Assembly: GCA_003508835.1 (NCBI GenBank)
Contig: PUFA01000086.1
Span: 372,001-436,000, forward strand
Direction: 5' to 3'
DNA: 64,000 nucleotides
DNA from: Eonycteris spelaea
Taxonomy: Eukaryota; Chordata; Mammalia; Chiroptera; Pteropodidae
Shown here: in pieces, positions 24,526-38,300 of the stretch
How positions within the stretch are numbered: position 1 is the first letter of the stretch
Layout: each line of letters begins with the position of its first letter
The notes under the pieces: generated by a model
The model's database searches: none
What the model was told of the DNA's origin: nothing
What the model saw: only the letters and a program-made list of their open reading frames with translations
Program-made: the position numbers and the translations under genes

Positions 24526-26524
24526 AAAGCCTAAAGGATTCTTTATTTTAGATATCTACTCTGGGACTTACGAATCCTGAGTAACACAATTCTCCTCAGT
24601 TTATTTTTCAGATTTTCTAACCTGGAGCAAACTAGAAGCAGAAAATAAACACAAGTAGAAAGGGAATATTAGAATTAGGTACAAAAAGGAAAAGAAAGTC
24701 AGTCATAAAAATGAACTAGACTGTAAACTCAAAAAGAACACACATCCTGATTTAATAGGTTTTGCTGTTATTATTATTATTTTTTTTTTTGCAAATTTAA
24801 TTGAAGAAAGTGAAGTGACCTTGGCTTATAATGAAATTAGATATTATTAAAAAATAAAATAAAAGGGCAATGACCTATATATACAATATATTTTGGTTTA
24901 CTAGTCAGATAAAACATTTTATTAATAAATAAAATAAAAAGGCTAAGAAAAAGGAGAAAATATAGAAAAACATAGAGTTCAACAGCATAGTTCTCTGAAA
25001 TATTAATAAGTTAAGATACACATACCAATAAGAAATGATGCGAAAAATTTTAATCTGAAAATCATTACAGCTCTTGAAATTCTTAAAGAATTCATTGAAA
25101 TTTCAAGCACACAAATATTCATTTAATTGATTCTTATGCATTTTTTCAACTTTTATGCTAGTTCTGATTTTCTTAACCTACACCACAAATATGTTATAAT
25201 AAAAAAGGAAAAGCTCAGATATATTATGTTTCTAAAACACAAAAATGTTATTTATTACATACTTAAGGTCCAGATACCATTTATGGTATTTTACACAGAT
25301 ACTTTATGACTAAACAGACAACCTATTAAAAAAACATGATTAAAAGTCTCTTACTTGTGGAAAAAAAGCAAGTATGGCAGTCTAATAATTTAAGATATTA
25401 ATAAAATGTACACCTTTGTGTCTGTTGCAACTACCTCTGACCCTGATTTGCATAACTTGGGTTGCCAGTTGCTCTACAGAGAATGGTTATTTAAAGTGGA
25501 CCAGGGAACAATTATGTCAAAACCCATAAAATCCTGATTTAAGACATGAGAGATTTGAATGAGGTCTCTATTTTACCCTCTGGGCTAGATAACATGGGCT
25601 CCAACTTGAGGAAGGAAGCCCTGACAAATGTCTTTACTAGCAATTAGAAAAATGTATAATCTTTATTTGGAATAAGACCCCTTTTCTTTCCCTGGGATAG
25701 TAGTGACTAAACATTGCTACACATATCCTGCAGTGTCAACCAGCATCCAAAACAAAAGACAGGAATTGCTAAATGAAAATGGCACAAATCATTAAACATC
25801 AAACCAAGAACATTTAGCCAAGATGATGAACAAACTCATCTGTAAGTTGTGTTGTGGATGCATGTATTATCTTTTGGACCAGATGGAGGAGGAAATGCTA
25901 CAGACATGAACCACTGCTTTAATGTGCAATATCCTAATCCAATCACTTTAATAAATTTAGTTTGTTTGCTTTGAGAACATTCCTCACTGGTCCATAAAAC
26001 AAGCTTTCTGTTTTTGCCTTGAACAAAAAACCATTTTCAAAATGCCTGACATTGAAAAAACAAACAAAAATAAATGCCAAAACAATACACTCTAAAATTT
26101 GGCAATATCCCTGGCACCTTTGTTTATTATTAGCTTCTTTAACATCATGTCACTAAAAAATACAGAAAAAACTGTTTTAAGTAATGTTTTACATATTAAC
26201 TAAAATCCATTATTTGCTAAATATGCAACATTTTCCCCTTATTCTGAATACCTCATTTGGCATCTGAATACAGACTTTTATCCAAACCATAAAATGTCTA
26301 GTGTTTATTAGATTTAATTATATGCCAGATTAAACTCATACCTAATTTGGCATTAGAGGCAGTTTGAGTGAGAAGACATCAGGCACTGAGAGATATTGAA
26401 TGGTCAAAACTACTGTAAAGGATTGATTCCTATTTATAATATTATCTTTATATAGATGTACACTTTATTATCCTAAAATGAGAGAGGATACTACTACTAT
26501 TACCATTATACTACCAGCACCACA
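24526..26524. other. Unassigned AT-rich DNA
   Basis: No gene and no nameable repeat. The part at about 25420-25720 is more GC-balanced (for example 'ccctctgggctagataacatgggctcc') and could be an unrecognised old repeat or a non-coding conserved block. Confidence 0.45.
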
Positions 26525-26700
26525 ACCGCTGAATGACATTAATTGGGTACTTACAATATACTGACAGTCTTCTAAGCAACCTTACATATATTAACAGTTA
26601 ATGATCAGTTATCTTTTATTTATCCCATTTTCAGATGAGAAAATTGAGCCACACAGAGCGAAAGAAAGTAAACAATTTCAAGAAAGTATTTAACATTCTG
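26525..26700 (-). mobile_element. MIR SINE (antisense)
   Basis: Antisense MIR order: 'gggtacttacaatatactgacagtcttctaagcaaccttacatatatta' followed by 'tatcccattttcagatgagaaaattgagccacaca' and the start of the A/T-degraded core. Confidence 0.65.
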
Positions 26701-29700
26701 TTTAACGTGTCTAGTAACATAGATATGCACCACCTCTCTCCCTCTTCTTGCCCACAAAGGCTTGAATCTTAATAGGGCATCGGAATCCTTTTTATTATAG
26801 AGTTTCAAACAAGTCTCTACAGTGAGATTAGTCTAATGGGTCACAATCTATTTTAAAAGGCTGTTTTAATTATACATTCCTTTTTTTCAGTGGGCTTCAT
26901 ATCGACGTTCTAATACTATATGAAAAACTGAATTTGATGTTATTTCTGAAATTTATCAACGAGAACATTTTGAGTTTTGTGGTGTCAAGGAGGCTATAGA
27001 ATAAATATGAAGTGCCTAAAAGAGTGACTATGAGAATAAAGGATGTGGGAAAAAAAAAAAACAATTGTCAAAATCATCAACAAAAATGATGTTTCTCAAT
27101 CTTAGATTTGTTTGTCTGTTTGTTTGTTTACTATGCCATGTCTTTCTACACACCCCCTGGAACAAAGCATTGTAATACTAATCTGACTTTCATTCTGAAA
27201 TGCTCTCCAGTTCTTAGAAAAAAAAATAGGATAGGGAAATATATTTTAGTATATTACATGTAATTGCTCCCATAATTTTAATAATTCTATGTCTTTGACC
27301 TGACTAGGAATACCTATTAAATATATATTTTAATATAAGTCTATTAAGAAAAAAATTAAGAATTATCTATTATAAATCTAGTAAACAAACATTCTATTGA
27401 TAAGACATTTTATTATAATGGACTCCTTAATAATTATTACAATATTGCATAATATCAAACAGTAAATTTACCACTTCATTATAAAAGCACATCACAAACT
27501 AACATATCAGTTAGTACATGAAAAATAGTCCCCTGTTTAAAAATGATTAATCACTTATTTGTTATCTGAAAATATGCTTTGATTCCAAAGCTGATTCTCA
27601 CTTTTCTTTTAGTGGTATGGGGTCATTCTTGGCTTTTGGGTCAGTTACATATAAATAGCTAACTGATCATGCTAATAAAAATTGGCTGTTTGTTTTATGA
27701 ACTAACCCATTCAAAGAAAAAATTAAAATGTTGACTTTATATATTCTACATAAATAGAAAATATGCCATAAGTTCCAAATTCTAAAGTAAATAAGCTTTT
27801 ATTATTTGGTGGAAATTCATATGTAAAGGTATTTCTCTTCCTTTTTCTTCTCAGTTTGATTTCTCAAGTGTTCTGCTTCAGTATGTGTTTTACATAGCTA
27901 CATTGTTTTGCCCTCAACAAACGTACTAAAACAGGTTTAAAATAAAGATCATGAAAGAAAGAACTTGACAGAGTGAGGTTGTGTATAAGTAAAAAGTAAA
28001 GGGGGAAATACATTACATAGGCGTAGCAAATTTTAATTTGCAAAACCCTATATACATATGTCAATTAAATGTTTTCAAAACTTTCACAGTATGATAAAGA
28101 ATAGGTTTTCATTTAATAGATAAATAAACACACACAAAAAAGTAAAATACTTCAATATCACTCAGTGTAAGGAGATAGAATGAGGAATAAAATTTTATAA
28201 ATCTTTTTTTTTCCTTTAGCAAACTCAGAGAACAGACAATGAGCATTGAAAAAGATATGGTTTCATTATCTTTATTTTATCTTACCTCAAAAAAAGAGTA
28301 GGAGAAGGAAAATGAGAAGGAAAGTTAAAAAGTCCTACTCTGACTTATTTTCTCTCTTGCTTCTATGAACAACCCTAATTCTCACTCTTCATTGTCAGTT
28401 TTCATTATTTCAGCCAAGTAGTCTTTTACTCCAGGAACTCAATGTTTCCTTGCACTTCTATTTTTCTATTTTATAATTTTATATAGTTACTTGGTATATG
28501 TACCTGGAATAGTTAATTAATGAAGAGGTAACAGAGAGAAGAGAAATGAATAAAGCTACAGAGAATTAGGGCATCTCCTTTATTAGTATAATTTGGACCT
28601 CCTTATAAGCTACATATATTCACATCTAGAATAGAAGAAAATTTTAATTTATTCTATTTTTAAGGTATTGTGTCCTATGATCCATTTGGAAACAACAATC
28701 AACAATTTTTCTGTTTATTTCCTTAATTCAATAGAAAAATAGATTTTGCACCTATTTTTGGAGGAATTATCTCCTAAAGCACAGTTTAATTCTACAAACC
28801 ATAAATACTACAACAACAACAAAACACAAATGCATGTACATACACACAGGCACACAGATGTGAGACAAATATAACTTGAAAATAAACAATATATTTGAGG
28901 AAAATGGAGATGTGTTTTAGACTAGAGAGATGAATTAAATAAAATTTATATCCAAATCATGGCTGAGGGTATTCCATTCTGTTTGTTTTTTCAATGCCCT
29001 TTAACTATTTCAGGACTTTCTTCAGAAAGTGTGTACCATATGGATTTAGATCCTATTTGTTTGTTATCAATAAGAAGGAAACTCAATATGTACTTTTTTT
29101 CATAAGTATAGGCAGAGGGTAAGAAAATGAAAAGGAAATATAAAGACAGATCACCTATACTATGTAAGAAAGAAGAGATAACTAACTTTCAAATAATATC
29201 AACAGGAATGTAGGTTAAAGGAAATATGACTAAAGAAACAAATGGGTATTGGTTAAGATTTTCATAGTTCATATATAGCAGGTTTATCAATCAATCTGAA
29301 ATTATTGGTTTAAAGGAAGATATGTTTTTTCCCCTCTTATCACTGACTTTGAACATGATCAGCAGGATCAGTTTTCCACTCTCCTTGACATTAACCCCAG
29401 TCAATCTCTACCTTTCTAGTAATTTTCAACAAAATTTTAATTTATACAAAGAATTTTAATTTTGGTAAATTTGACTTATTTTCAAGTTTTAAAAGGTCTA
29501 GTTGAATGTAAAGCAAAATCACAATCTTACAACCAAATCAATTATTCTCCCTCTTTGCTCTTCAACCCCTAGCTCGGCACTGATATGTAACAGGGAGTGG
29601 GATGAACAGTTCTCCTGTTTGTCTTGTTTATCCAGGTCTCCTTTGCTTGTCCATGGCTCTCTCGGGGATGATAGTAGGAAGAACTATTATAGTATATCAG

Positions 29701-32700
29701 GAAGAATGAAAAGAAAAGAGCAAAAAGCTTTTTAAATAATATGACCTTTGTTTCTCTTGAGAGGCGGCCATCTAAACACTGCTTCTATCGTAAAAATGCA
29801 TTTATGAGTTATTTGGAACTCAGCCCTTACACATTCTATGATCCCACTAACTTATTGTAAAAGTCTCCTAGTGCATACAAGGTGAAGCTACAAGCCTCTC
29901 ATATCTTCGATGGCATTTACTTGTCCTATAGGATAGCCACTCATCCAAAATGCGGAAATGTAATCTTATAGCTGTTCTCTTTTCTTGCCTTGTCATTCAC
30001 AAATGCCTCAACAGGCATTTAGTCTTCAGAATTTTGAAAGCAAGAAACAGGTGCCAGGACTGATCTGGCCATGGTTGGCTTCATCTTCAAACTCTTGAGG
30101 CTACATATCAAACTTTCCTAAAACTATCTCATCATGCATAGTTCTATTGCACCACAGGGGAACTGTAAGTATCTGTAATTCAGCAGGAGCGTAATAACCC
30201 ATTCTCTCCTTGAAATCATTCCACTGTCCTTGAACTCTCTTCTCACTTGGCCATAGGATGGAAAGAGAGCCTAAGTCTCCCCCTAAAGGAAGAAATAATT
30301 GAAAGCACTCTAACTTAGGCATACAATTCATTTCTGTATGATTCATCTTTGAATGTCTAGTCTTCTCTTTGTATAAAAGCACAGTTGATTGAGGTAAGTG
30401 AAAGCTTAGGAGTCATAAAATTCATCTGGCTACTTCTTATTAAATCTACAAAGATGTAATCATTCTTCTTCAGAATCTAGGAGTACTCATCATTTATTTG
30501 TAATTAAAAAATCTGAGACCTGAGAAAAATTCTATCTCCTATGAAAATTATATAGATAAAAAAATTGCTCAATTATAAAAAGATTTAATAACAATTTTCA
30601 GATGACTCATCTGGGAATGGTAGACAATACCATAAATATGTATAAAAATTCAATATAGTCTCAATTTGAAACAGAGACCTGAACAACTTGAAAAAGTTTC
30701 AACATGGTATAAGAAAAAATCATATAAGTAGAAGACTAGAGACAAGAGTATATGTTTTAAGTTACAAGTACAATGGACATCAACAGTTCAATGTGGCTGC
30801 TAAAAAAAAGGATATCCTATTATGAAACTCTAGTAATAAAAGCAAACAAATCATAACAAATAGTCTATATTTTATTGTTACATCCAATCTGGTGATGTAT
30901 TTTAATAAGGCACTGCTATCTATTCTATTACAAAAAAGAGTTTGTTGATCCCTGCTCTAGTTAATTTTCATGTAGCCACACTGAAAGATATTTTCATACA
31001 TATGTAACTAATAACTTTATTTTTAAGAAACTGATTTGAAATTTTAAGGTAAGGAGGATGAGGCTCATTTGGAACATATGAGGAAAATGCAAATATTGGG
31101 CTTTGAATTTTATAGATACTGTAGTTATTCTTTATTTTTCATTAAATATATTTTTCATATGCTATACCCTTTACCTGTTGTGTTTCAATTGTCCTCATTC
31201 TCTTTGCCCAGAAGAAAGTCATTAAGACTTCACTCAGGTTGAGTCTAGATTCTTCATAAAAATAAGACTTTAAGTTTCTCCAAAAGGAGTAGAAAATACT
31301 TTTCAATGCATATGATAAATTTGATACTTTGGAAATATTCTATCTGTAGTAACCATTGTATTCTCTATAGGTAATTTAACATTGGGAAAATATTTAGTAT
31401 ATGAAGTGCAAATAGATTTGATCTTCCTTGGATTATTTAATAAAGGCTTTCCCCGCTGCACTATACAACCAGATCTCTTTCTAAATTCTTGGTTTTTCTG
31501 AAAGATAAAATGCAATTATAGTAAAGAAAAATTTGACTGGGAGGTGGAAAGAACTTTCATTTTTTAAAGAATGGATGGTGGCAATTAAATGTCTACTATT
31601 TATTCATAGCTTATAGATCAGTAGCCAGATGTGGCAGAAAGTTGGCTCATTCTTCATTTACAACAAAAAGGATGCTGTACTTCATGAATGGAGGTTTGTT
31701 ATCCCAGTAATAAGTAAAAGGAAGATGAAGTCCCTTGTGTTTTATTCCCATGCAAATAAGCTATTTGCAGGTGGTTTAGACAGGTGGTAAAATATTATTT
31801 TAAAAATAAATGGGTAAAGTTTCTCTATGCTTAAAAATTAACAGCTCAGGAAAACCACCTTACAGTTTACTGTGCTGTTTCTTGAGTAAACTGAATACTA
31901 AGTAACTTACCCTTTAAACCTCAGTTGTTATGAAAATAATTCTCCTTTTGACTTAATCGATAATTTAGAAATTCTATATAATCCTAGTTATATTTCTTTA
32001 GCATCTATTTAGCTAATGTGGTATCAAATTTCATTCACATTATTTAATTTAGAGAATCAAATTCTTAAAAAGGCATTGAACATTTGGTTTAAAATACTCT
32101 CCTTGAAACATACATTTTTTACCTAAATTTCCTTTATATAGATTATCCATTTTTTAAATTTTTCATTTTTACAAATATTTATGATCACTGTTTATCATTT
32201 TGTCTACATTTTTATAATCAACTCAGTAAATAATAAAATATCACACTTTGAAAATATAAAGACCTATTGTTCTATTTCAGAAAAGAATTAAAGAAAGTTT
32301 ATATTAAAAAATAAAAAACAAACAAACAAGGAACAGAATCACAATACCATTGCTAATTTCCAGCTGTAATATCTACTCTGCATGTGGCCTTAGATATGTG
32401 GCTCCCTTCTTTTAATCCCTTCCTTAAAATTGTAAAATTGTAAAATTGTAATTTGCTACTAAGAAACTTTCTAGCTCCAATAGTTATGACTATAAAATTA
32501 AGCATGCAACTCATAAAATGCGTTTACATTTTATTTAAAACATTTTGAAATATCGATTAATCATTTAACAATACACAGCTGTCTGATCATATTCTCAATC
32601 TCCTTTCACTTCTCTGTCTTACCCAAGACTCACATAGACAGGGAGTTAGCGGAGAATATCAGTGTGTAGTTATTCAATTTTTCTCATTCATAAATCACTT

Positions 32701-32964
32701 CAGCAGGGCAAGGGACACTGAAGGTATTTTTATTGCATTATTTCTCCCACTACACCCCCATCAACAACAAATTCAACCAAATCATGAAAATGCCAGCACT
32801 TCCATTTTTAGGAAACTAAAGACATACATGCTACTATTAAAGTCAATGTGTCCTTTACAATGAGATAAAGTTCATGAGTCAGCTCTTCTGTCCCCTGACT
32901 AGTCTTCTAAAATCACTGATTCCCAACCTTCTAATTGAATTCTAGCTTGCCATTGAGAAACAGC
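26701..32964. other. Long featureless stretch
   Basis: About 6.2 kb with no gene, RNA or confidently nameable repeat. Small items are a (TTTG)n-like tract at about 27106-27130, and a possible hAT right end at about 30840-30961 ('tttgttgatccctgctctag', resembling a MER3/33-type end). Three perfect copies of an 8-bp unit occur at 32426-32449. A region at 29500-30400 is less AT-rich and contains frames up to 93 codons on the minus strand. None resembles a known protein and no splice-site-flanked exon is evident. Confidence 0.45.
32426..32449. repeat. 3 x 8-bp tandem repeat
   Basis: Three perfect head-to-tail copies of AAAATTGT. Short minisatellite-like duplication, probably from slippage. Confidence 0.95.
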
Positions 32965-33117
32965 TATAGGAAACATGGTTTAAATCCTGGCATTTTGATT
33001 CACAACTCACTAGTTGTAACATCTTTAACAAGATACTAACACAGAGAATTCTGGCCTCAGAATTCAGTGAGATAAAATATGTAAAAAAGACCTACTAACA
33101 ATAAATATTTGCTAAAT
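32965..33117 (+). mobile_element. MIR SINE (sense)
   Basis: 'ggtttaaatcctggcattttgattcacaactcactagttgtaac' fits the MIR promoter B-box and core. It is followed by 'tttaacaagatactaaca' and a tail 'actaacaataaatatttgctaaat'. Confidence 0.6.
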
Positions 33118-33171
33118 CGGAATTCGTAACTGTAGAGTTCCATGTCTTTACATATTTGAAAATACTTATCT

Positions 33172-33245
33172 ACTCAATATGTGTTTATTGAGTGTCCAGG
33201 ATATATTTTAGTGAGGTAAAATAACTGCAGACACTATTATGGTGA
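33172..33245 (-). mobile_element. L2 3' tail (antisense, short)
   Basis: 'ctcaatatgtgtttattgagtgtccaggatata' corresponds to the reverse complement of the L2 3' end. Only about 70 bp are recognisable. Confidence 0.45.
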
Positions 33246-33284
33246 TAAGACATAATATGCAACAGTAATAGAGAGAGAGAGAAT

Positions 33285-33337
33285 CATTTGTTGCTTTTAG
33301 GTTTACATCCCACATATAAGTGATATCATAGAATACA
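33285..33337 (-). mobile_element. LINE-1 3' UTR piece, inverted relative to its neighbour
   Basis: This 53-bp segment is the reverse complement of 33488-33540 with 3 mismatches (50 of 53). It is L1 3'-region sequence in antisense orientation and also matches the antisense L1 at 53539-53904 ('catttgttgcttttaggttta'). See the finding on the inverted pair. Confidence 0.8.
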
Positions 33338-33484
33338 GTTTTGATTTCCTTAGAGATACAGAAGTTAATTTATTAATTTAAGAAAGAAACTTGAGGCAGA
33401 AAATGACTAAACCTAAAGGAAAACACAGGGTTCAAGAGAAAGAAACATATTTCTCTTCATCTGCTCTCACCATCAAGGGATCAA

Positions 33485-33815
33485 AAATGTATTCTATGGT
33501 ATCACTTATATGTGGGATATAAACCTAAAAGAAACAAATGAACAGGACAGGACTCATGGGCATGGACTAGTGGTTACTAGAGAGCGGAAATGTGGGGAGA
33601 ACGGATAGGTAGATGGGGTAAGGGGAGTCAAACAAAGTGGGGTAGGGGGAAGGTGATGTGGATAAGGGCATCAAATATATGGTAGCTGAAGGAAACTAGA
33701 CTTTAGGTGGTAAACACACAATAGAATGTACAGATGTCAAATTATAATGTACACCTGAAAATTATATAATTGTATTAACCAATTTACCCCAATAAACTTA
33801 ATTTTAAAAAATAAA
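33485..33815 (+). mobile_element. LINE-1 3' end (bat-type), sense
   Basis: The segment runs from 'ggtatcacttatatgtggga' through 'catgggcatggactagtggttacta' and 'aaacacacaatagaatgtaca'. It ends 'ccccaataaacttaatttt' with an A/T-rich tail. This is the reverse complement, feature for feature, of the L1 tail at 53539-53904, so both belong to one subfamily. The terminal sequence (read in antisense, 'tttattggggtaa') resembles L1 tails I associate with bats. It is 5' truncated and carries no coding capacity. Confidence 0.85.
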
Positions 33816-35107
33816 TAATAATTAAAAAATAATTCAATGATGAATGCCTGAGAGATGTTAAAATATAATTGAAAATGTGTTAAAATGACAATATCCAAGG
33901 ATATAGCAAAAATCTCTATAATAAAAACATGTTTTTGCATGTTCATCACAATGCTGTGTCCCACTTCATGGTTATGTACTTAAGAAAATTATTCTTCCCA
34001 TAGAAACTTCTGAGTATGGTATTTGGTAGTGTGTGGGTGTCAAGAGTAGGGGTGGAGGAAAAATTTAAAGTTTTATCTTGAACTCTATTTTGGACTTAGA
34101 ATCTTTAAAATTTGGGGGGAAATAACATATTCACATTTCAGAAAGCCTTGGTTATACAATAGGTAGAAGTCGCAACTCACTTTCAGAGGGGTAGTATTCT
34201 TTTATTTATTTATTTTAAAATAGTTTAAAGATAATTTATTTATGTAAAAAATGCCAAAAAATTTCAATTTTGAGATAGAAAATTTCTGTATATTATGTAA
34301 ATATTTACCTTCATTCAGAATGGAGTTATATCTCTGAAAAATGTTTCATTTAAAAAAAAACCAAAATCCTAGTTTTTGTTTTTCAATTAACATGTTGGAG
34401 GCCTGAACAATATGAAAAACACAGACCTAGTCTCTGTAATTATGGAGTTAAATGTCTAGTAAGAGATTAGGATAGCAAGCAAAGAAGTACATAATTAATT
34501 GCTTAACTGCTGCTGTGGTAAATACTAAGAAAAAGACATTGTAAGTTGTTGGCACCAGGTTGCTTGTTATCAACTCTTCCAACTTCTAAAGTATTCCTTG
34601 AATTGCAAGGGAAAAACTGTGCAACAACATTTTCTAGGATCTCTTGGCAACAGATTCCAGGTGATATTAAGCTAATGATTTTATTTGCTGAAGATTATGC
34701 TAATAATTTTATTACCAGTAACCAAATAAAAATCCTAGTGTGAGATGTGCAAGGCATAGAGAAAAAGTTAAGGTTATTTTTCTAGTGATTTCTTGTTGAG
34801 ATCTGACAGACACCTGAAATCACTGATACCGACCTCCCTGTAATTCTTTCATTTTCAGCTTTCATAAGAAAAACAAAAAGGCATTTTTTCCTTTCTTCAC
34901 CCACACAGACCCTCAATTCATTATTTAAGTCTCCGAATTCTTGTATTAAATAACCTTTTTGCACTTGAAATACACAGACTGGGTCATTTTTCTGACATGA
35001 GCATGCCTGCCTGATACATACTCCTAGCTCTATGATGACTTCATACTCACCTTTCAAAGTCCCTTAAGAAATGAGACTTTTTTCCAAATTCGATAGTGGA
35101 GCAAATA
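33816..35107. other. Unassigned AT-rich DNA
   Basis: No gene or clear repeat. A 91-codon minus-strand frame (34782-35057) and a 65-codon plus-strand frame (34546-34743) have no recognisable domain. Confidence 0.45.
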
Positions 35108-35345
35108 GAAAGCTATCATTTAATAAGCATCTATGTACCAGGAAATGTATGAGGTGCTTACATATATTATTCATGTAACCCACATGTGTATTAACATGGT
35201 AAAAACCCTATATAATTTTTTTTTTTCATTCGAAAACTCTTTTATGGAAGAGGAAGCTGAGATTCAGAAAAGATAATCTAGCTCTTGTAAATAGAGAACT
35301 CAAGAATAATTAGACTTCCTTCTATTTGACCACAAAGCTCTTTCC
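35108..35345 (-). mobile_element. MIR SINE (antisense), near full length
   Basis: Antisense MIR from 3' to 5': 'tttaataagcatctatgtaccagg', then 'gaggtgcttacatatatta', 'ggaagaggaagctgagattcagaaaag' and finally 'gacttccttctatttgaccacaaagctctttccc'. A T12 run interrupts the middle (about 35217-35226). Confidence 0.7.
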
Positions 35346-38300
35346 CTTTCCCTAAGATGCTACTTTCTCTCCTGTTTCTGATTTTCCTATTAAAATTTGT
35401 TGATTTTGTTATGGGGCTATGGCTGGGTAGTGATCCCATCACTTCTATTTCAATAATCCCCCGGATTATCGTCTCATTTAATTTTGTTCAAGCATTTATT
35501 GAGAGTCCTAATTATCATGGCTGATCTGATCTCTATCAGCTCACCACAGTCTCTTGCTCCCAGTTTAGAATTTTCTTTTACTGAGCTCTAAGCTGTTACA
35601 GTGCTACTGTGTGCTACTCACCTCATCAGATTTAAGTGGCTTGTGTCTGCCAAGTATACAAACACATGTTACAAATCTCATTGAACCTGCCCACAATGTC
35701 CTCATGTGCTTTCCTCCTCAAAATAATAGTATCCTGAGAAGAAAATCTTTACATTTTTTTTTTTTTACAGCTAATTCAGCCTCTAGATAACTTAATAACC
35801 ATCTGGAACAAGTAGAAAGCAGGAAAATATTTATCTGATAATTATTTCAATACATTTTTATTTATCAAAGATATTCCTGAATGAATTCTTCATTTTTTTT
35901 TAAATCAAGTATAGAAGGTATAATAAAGGCTGTCTTCACATCCTCACCAATACCCATCCCAACTAAAAAAAGGCAGATTGTACATCACATAATTCCAGAG
36001 AGCACTATTCACATACATTATGATACAAATGGCATAGCAAGAGTACATGCCAACATCCTATCTGCTTTCCCCTCTTTACAGATAAACACCACAGATGATC
36101 CCTGCTCCCTTACCAGTAACAAAATAAAAAGTAGTATCAATTTAAATATATCTCTTTATAGACCATTTTCTAGGCCTATTCTATTCTTATCTTCTTCAGT
36201 ATAGAAGGATTATATTCTGTAACTGGTATCACACTGCACATTTCTTTTAAAAATCTGATCATTTACTATCATATAATTTCCTCTCTGGAAGCACCGGACA
36301 GACTGACTGAACTCTGTCACTCTAAGGTAAAAGAGATTCTAAACTAGGAACAGAATTTTGTCTTATTGTTAAATGGTTAGTCATTTATCTGCCATGTGTC
36401 CACTTTTTCCTTAAGCATCTCTTCATTTTTTTTTTTTTTTAATTTGAGATGACTATAGGCTAACAGATCCACCATTGATGACATGAGGGGTTTGGTATAA
36501 TCATAGCTGTTGGCCTTTAATAGGACCATTCTAATTCTTTTCCTAAATTAAGCTGTAAGTTTAGCTATTGGTGTATTTTTCACAAGAAGAGTTTTCCATG
36601 TTTAGCCACATGTGAGAAGTACTGTTTCTCATATTGCATTATATGTCTTCACATGGACACAGAAATTCATATTTAATCTGCAAAAATGTACACGGCTTTC
36701 TTTCTTCAGGTCAAGGAAGGAATCCTTCTCTGTTATTTCAAAGGAGATGTTTCTTTTCTCAACTGTCAATTGTCTACTCTGTGCCCTAAGTTCCATCTTT
36801 TCACAGCTCATGGGGATTCTCAGTCCAGTGTTGATCTGCTCTGAGTCAAGGACCTTAACCTTTCATTTGTCAATTTTTGTTTTTGTTTTTGTTTTTTGTG
36901 TTTTGTTTTGTTTTTACTTTATTTTTCTTACTTCATACATGGTATGAGTCCAAGTGAAAATTTACCAACCTATTATTTTATGTTTGCTCCCATCATTTAT
37001 TTGTATACTAAAGGATACAGGAGATGACTATAAGCAGATTTCTCTTTGTAGGATTCAGGAGTAAAATTTTGTTCAGGTTAAAAGCAGGAAATCTAATCAT
37101 GAGCCTGATGGAACCAACATACTCCTAACCCCCAATGTCATAGGTGCATAAAAGTGCAACTATGTATAACTCAGGATCTTAAAGGGAATATAAAATAGTG
37201 GTGAATGATATTTTTAAGGCTAGATTACTCTCAGAAAAATAATTATTCTGTCATCAAAACATCTCATTCACAATCCAATGCATCATAATTATTAAAGCTG
37301 AGTAAAGCTAATGTTTCTTCCATTCTTGTTTTCCTTATAAACACATTTTCTAATGAATATCTAATATTTTTCCTGTGAAATTAAACCATTAAATATTACT
37401 TAATGTCTGGATGCTTCTTACTTTTCTAGGATCTTGTTCTTAAGTACTTCTCTATACTTTTCCTTCACTCAAGTTTTAACCCAAGCAGTTGATGTCCATT
37501 ACTTAATTCTTAGGATGATTTTATCTAATCTTATTTTCTTTCTTAGGCTTTTCCCTAAAATCCTTTTATTATGTTTCTTCCCTCCATCCAGATTATTTCA
37601 TATCCTCTCTCTATATCTATCTTCATTAGCAGAAAGTTACTTTCCAGTTTCTTCACTGCTGCTTTAGACAATATATTTTAGTACTTATACTTTCATACTG
37701 TATATAATCCATTGGTCACATATCTTTCCTTTTTTGAATTGTTTTTGTGACTCATGACACAGATAGTGTCCTCTCACCTGGATTAAATGAGAATTCTTCA
37801 TTTGTTTTCCTTGATTCTTCTTAGTCCCAATATTTTCACAAATTAACAAGCACATAAAGCATTTTGGTATAATACTACTTCATAAGGTATGAATATCAAT
37901 TTTCAGCTACCTTCTATCTATATTTTTTTTCTGGAGAAATTGTCTGTTACTAAGGGCTTGACTATTAACTAAATATCAATACTTTCCAAATCCAATTTCT
38001 AAACTGATATGGTACATTCTTTTATATTTAGATATCTTTAACTGTTTCTTGTTGTGCCTCCACATTAATATTTATAAAACTAGATTATTCATCTTCCTTG
38101 AAACTTTTTCCTTTGCCAACTTTCAAGATCCTTCAAAATATACCATTTTTATTCAGTTATTTATATTTATTTAAAACCGTATTTGATTTTAATTCTTTTT
38201 ATTTACCAAGCTTTGTGACTCTTCCCATTAACCTTTTATAGAGCTAATATTGAGATAATCTCTTTGTAACTGAGTAAAATGCTCTCTCTGATGTTAATTA

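Noticed and set aside
35881..36204. 107-codon plus-strand open frame
   Set aside because: No recognisable domain, no coding bias that I can see, no splice-like borders and no promoter context; AT-rich DNA gives frames of this size by chance.
36612..36947. 111-codon open frame with a hydrophobic C-terminus
   Set aside because: The hydrophobic stretch is the translated TTTTTG/TTTTG-rich tract, and the opposite strand is equally open.
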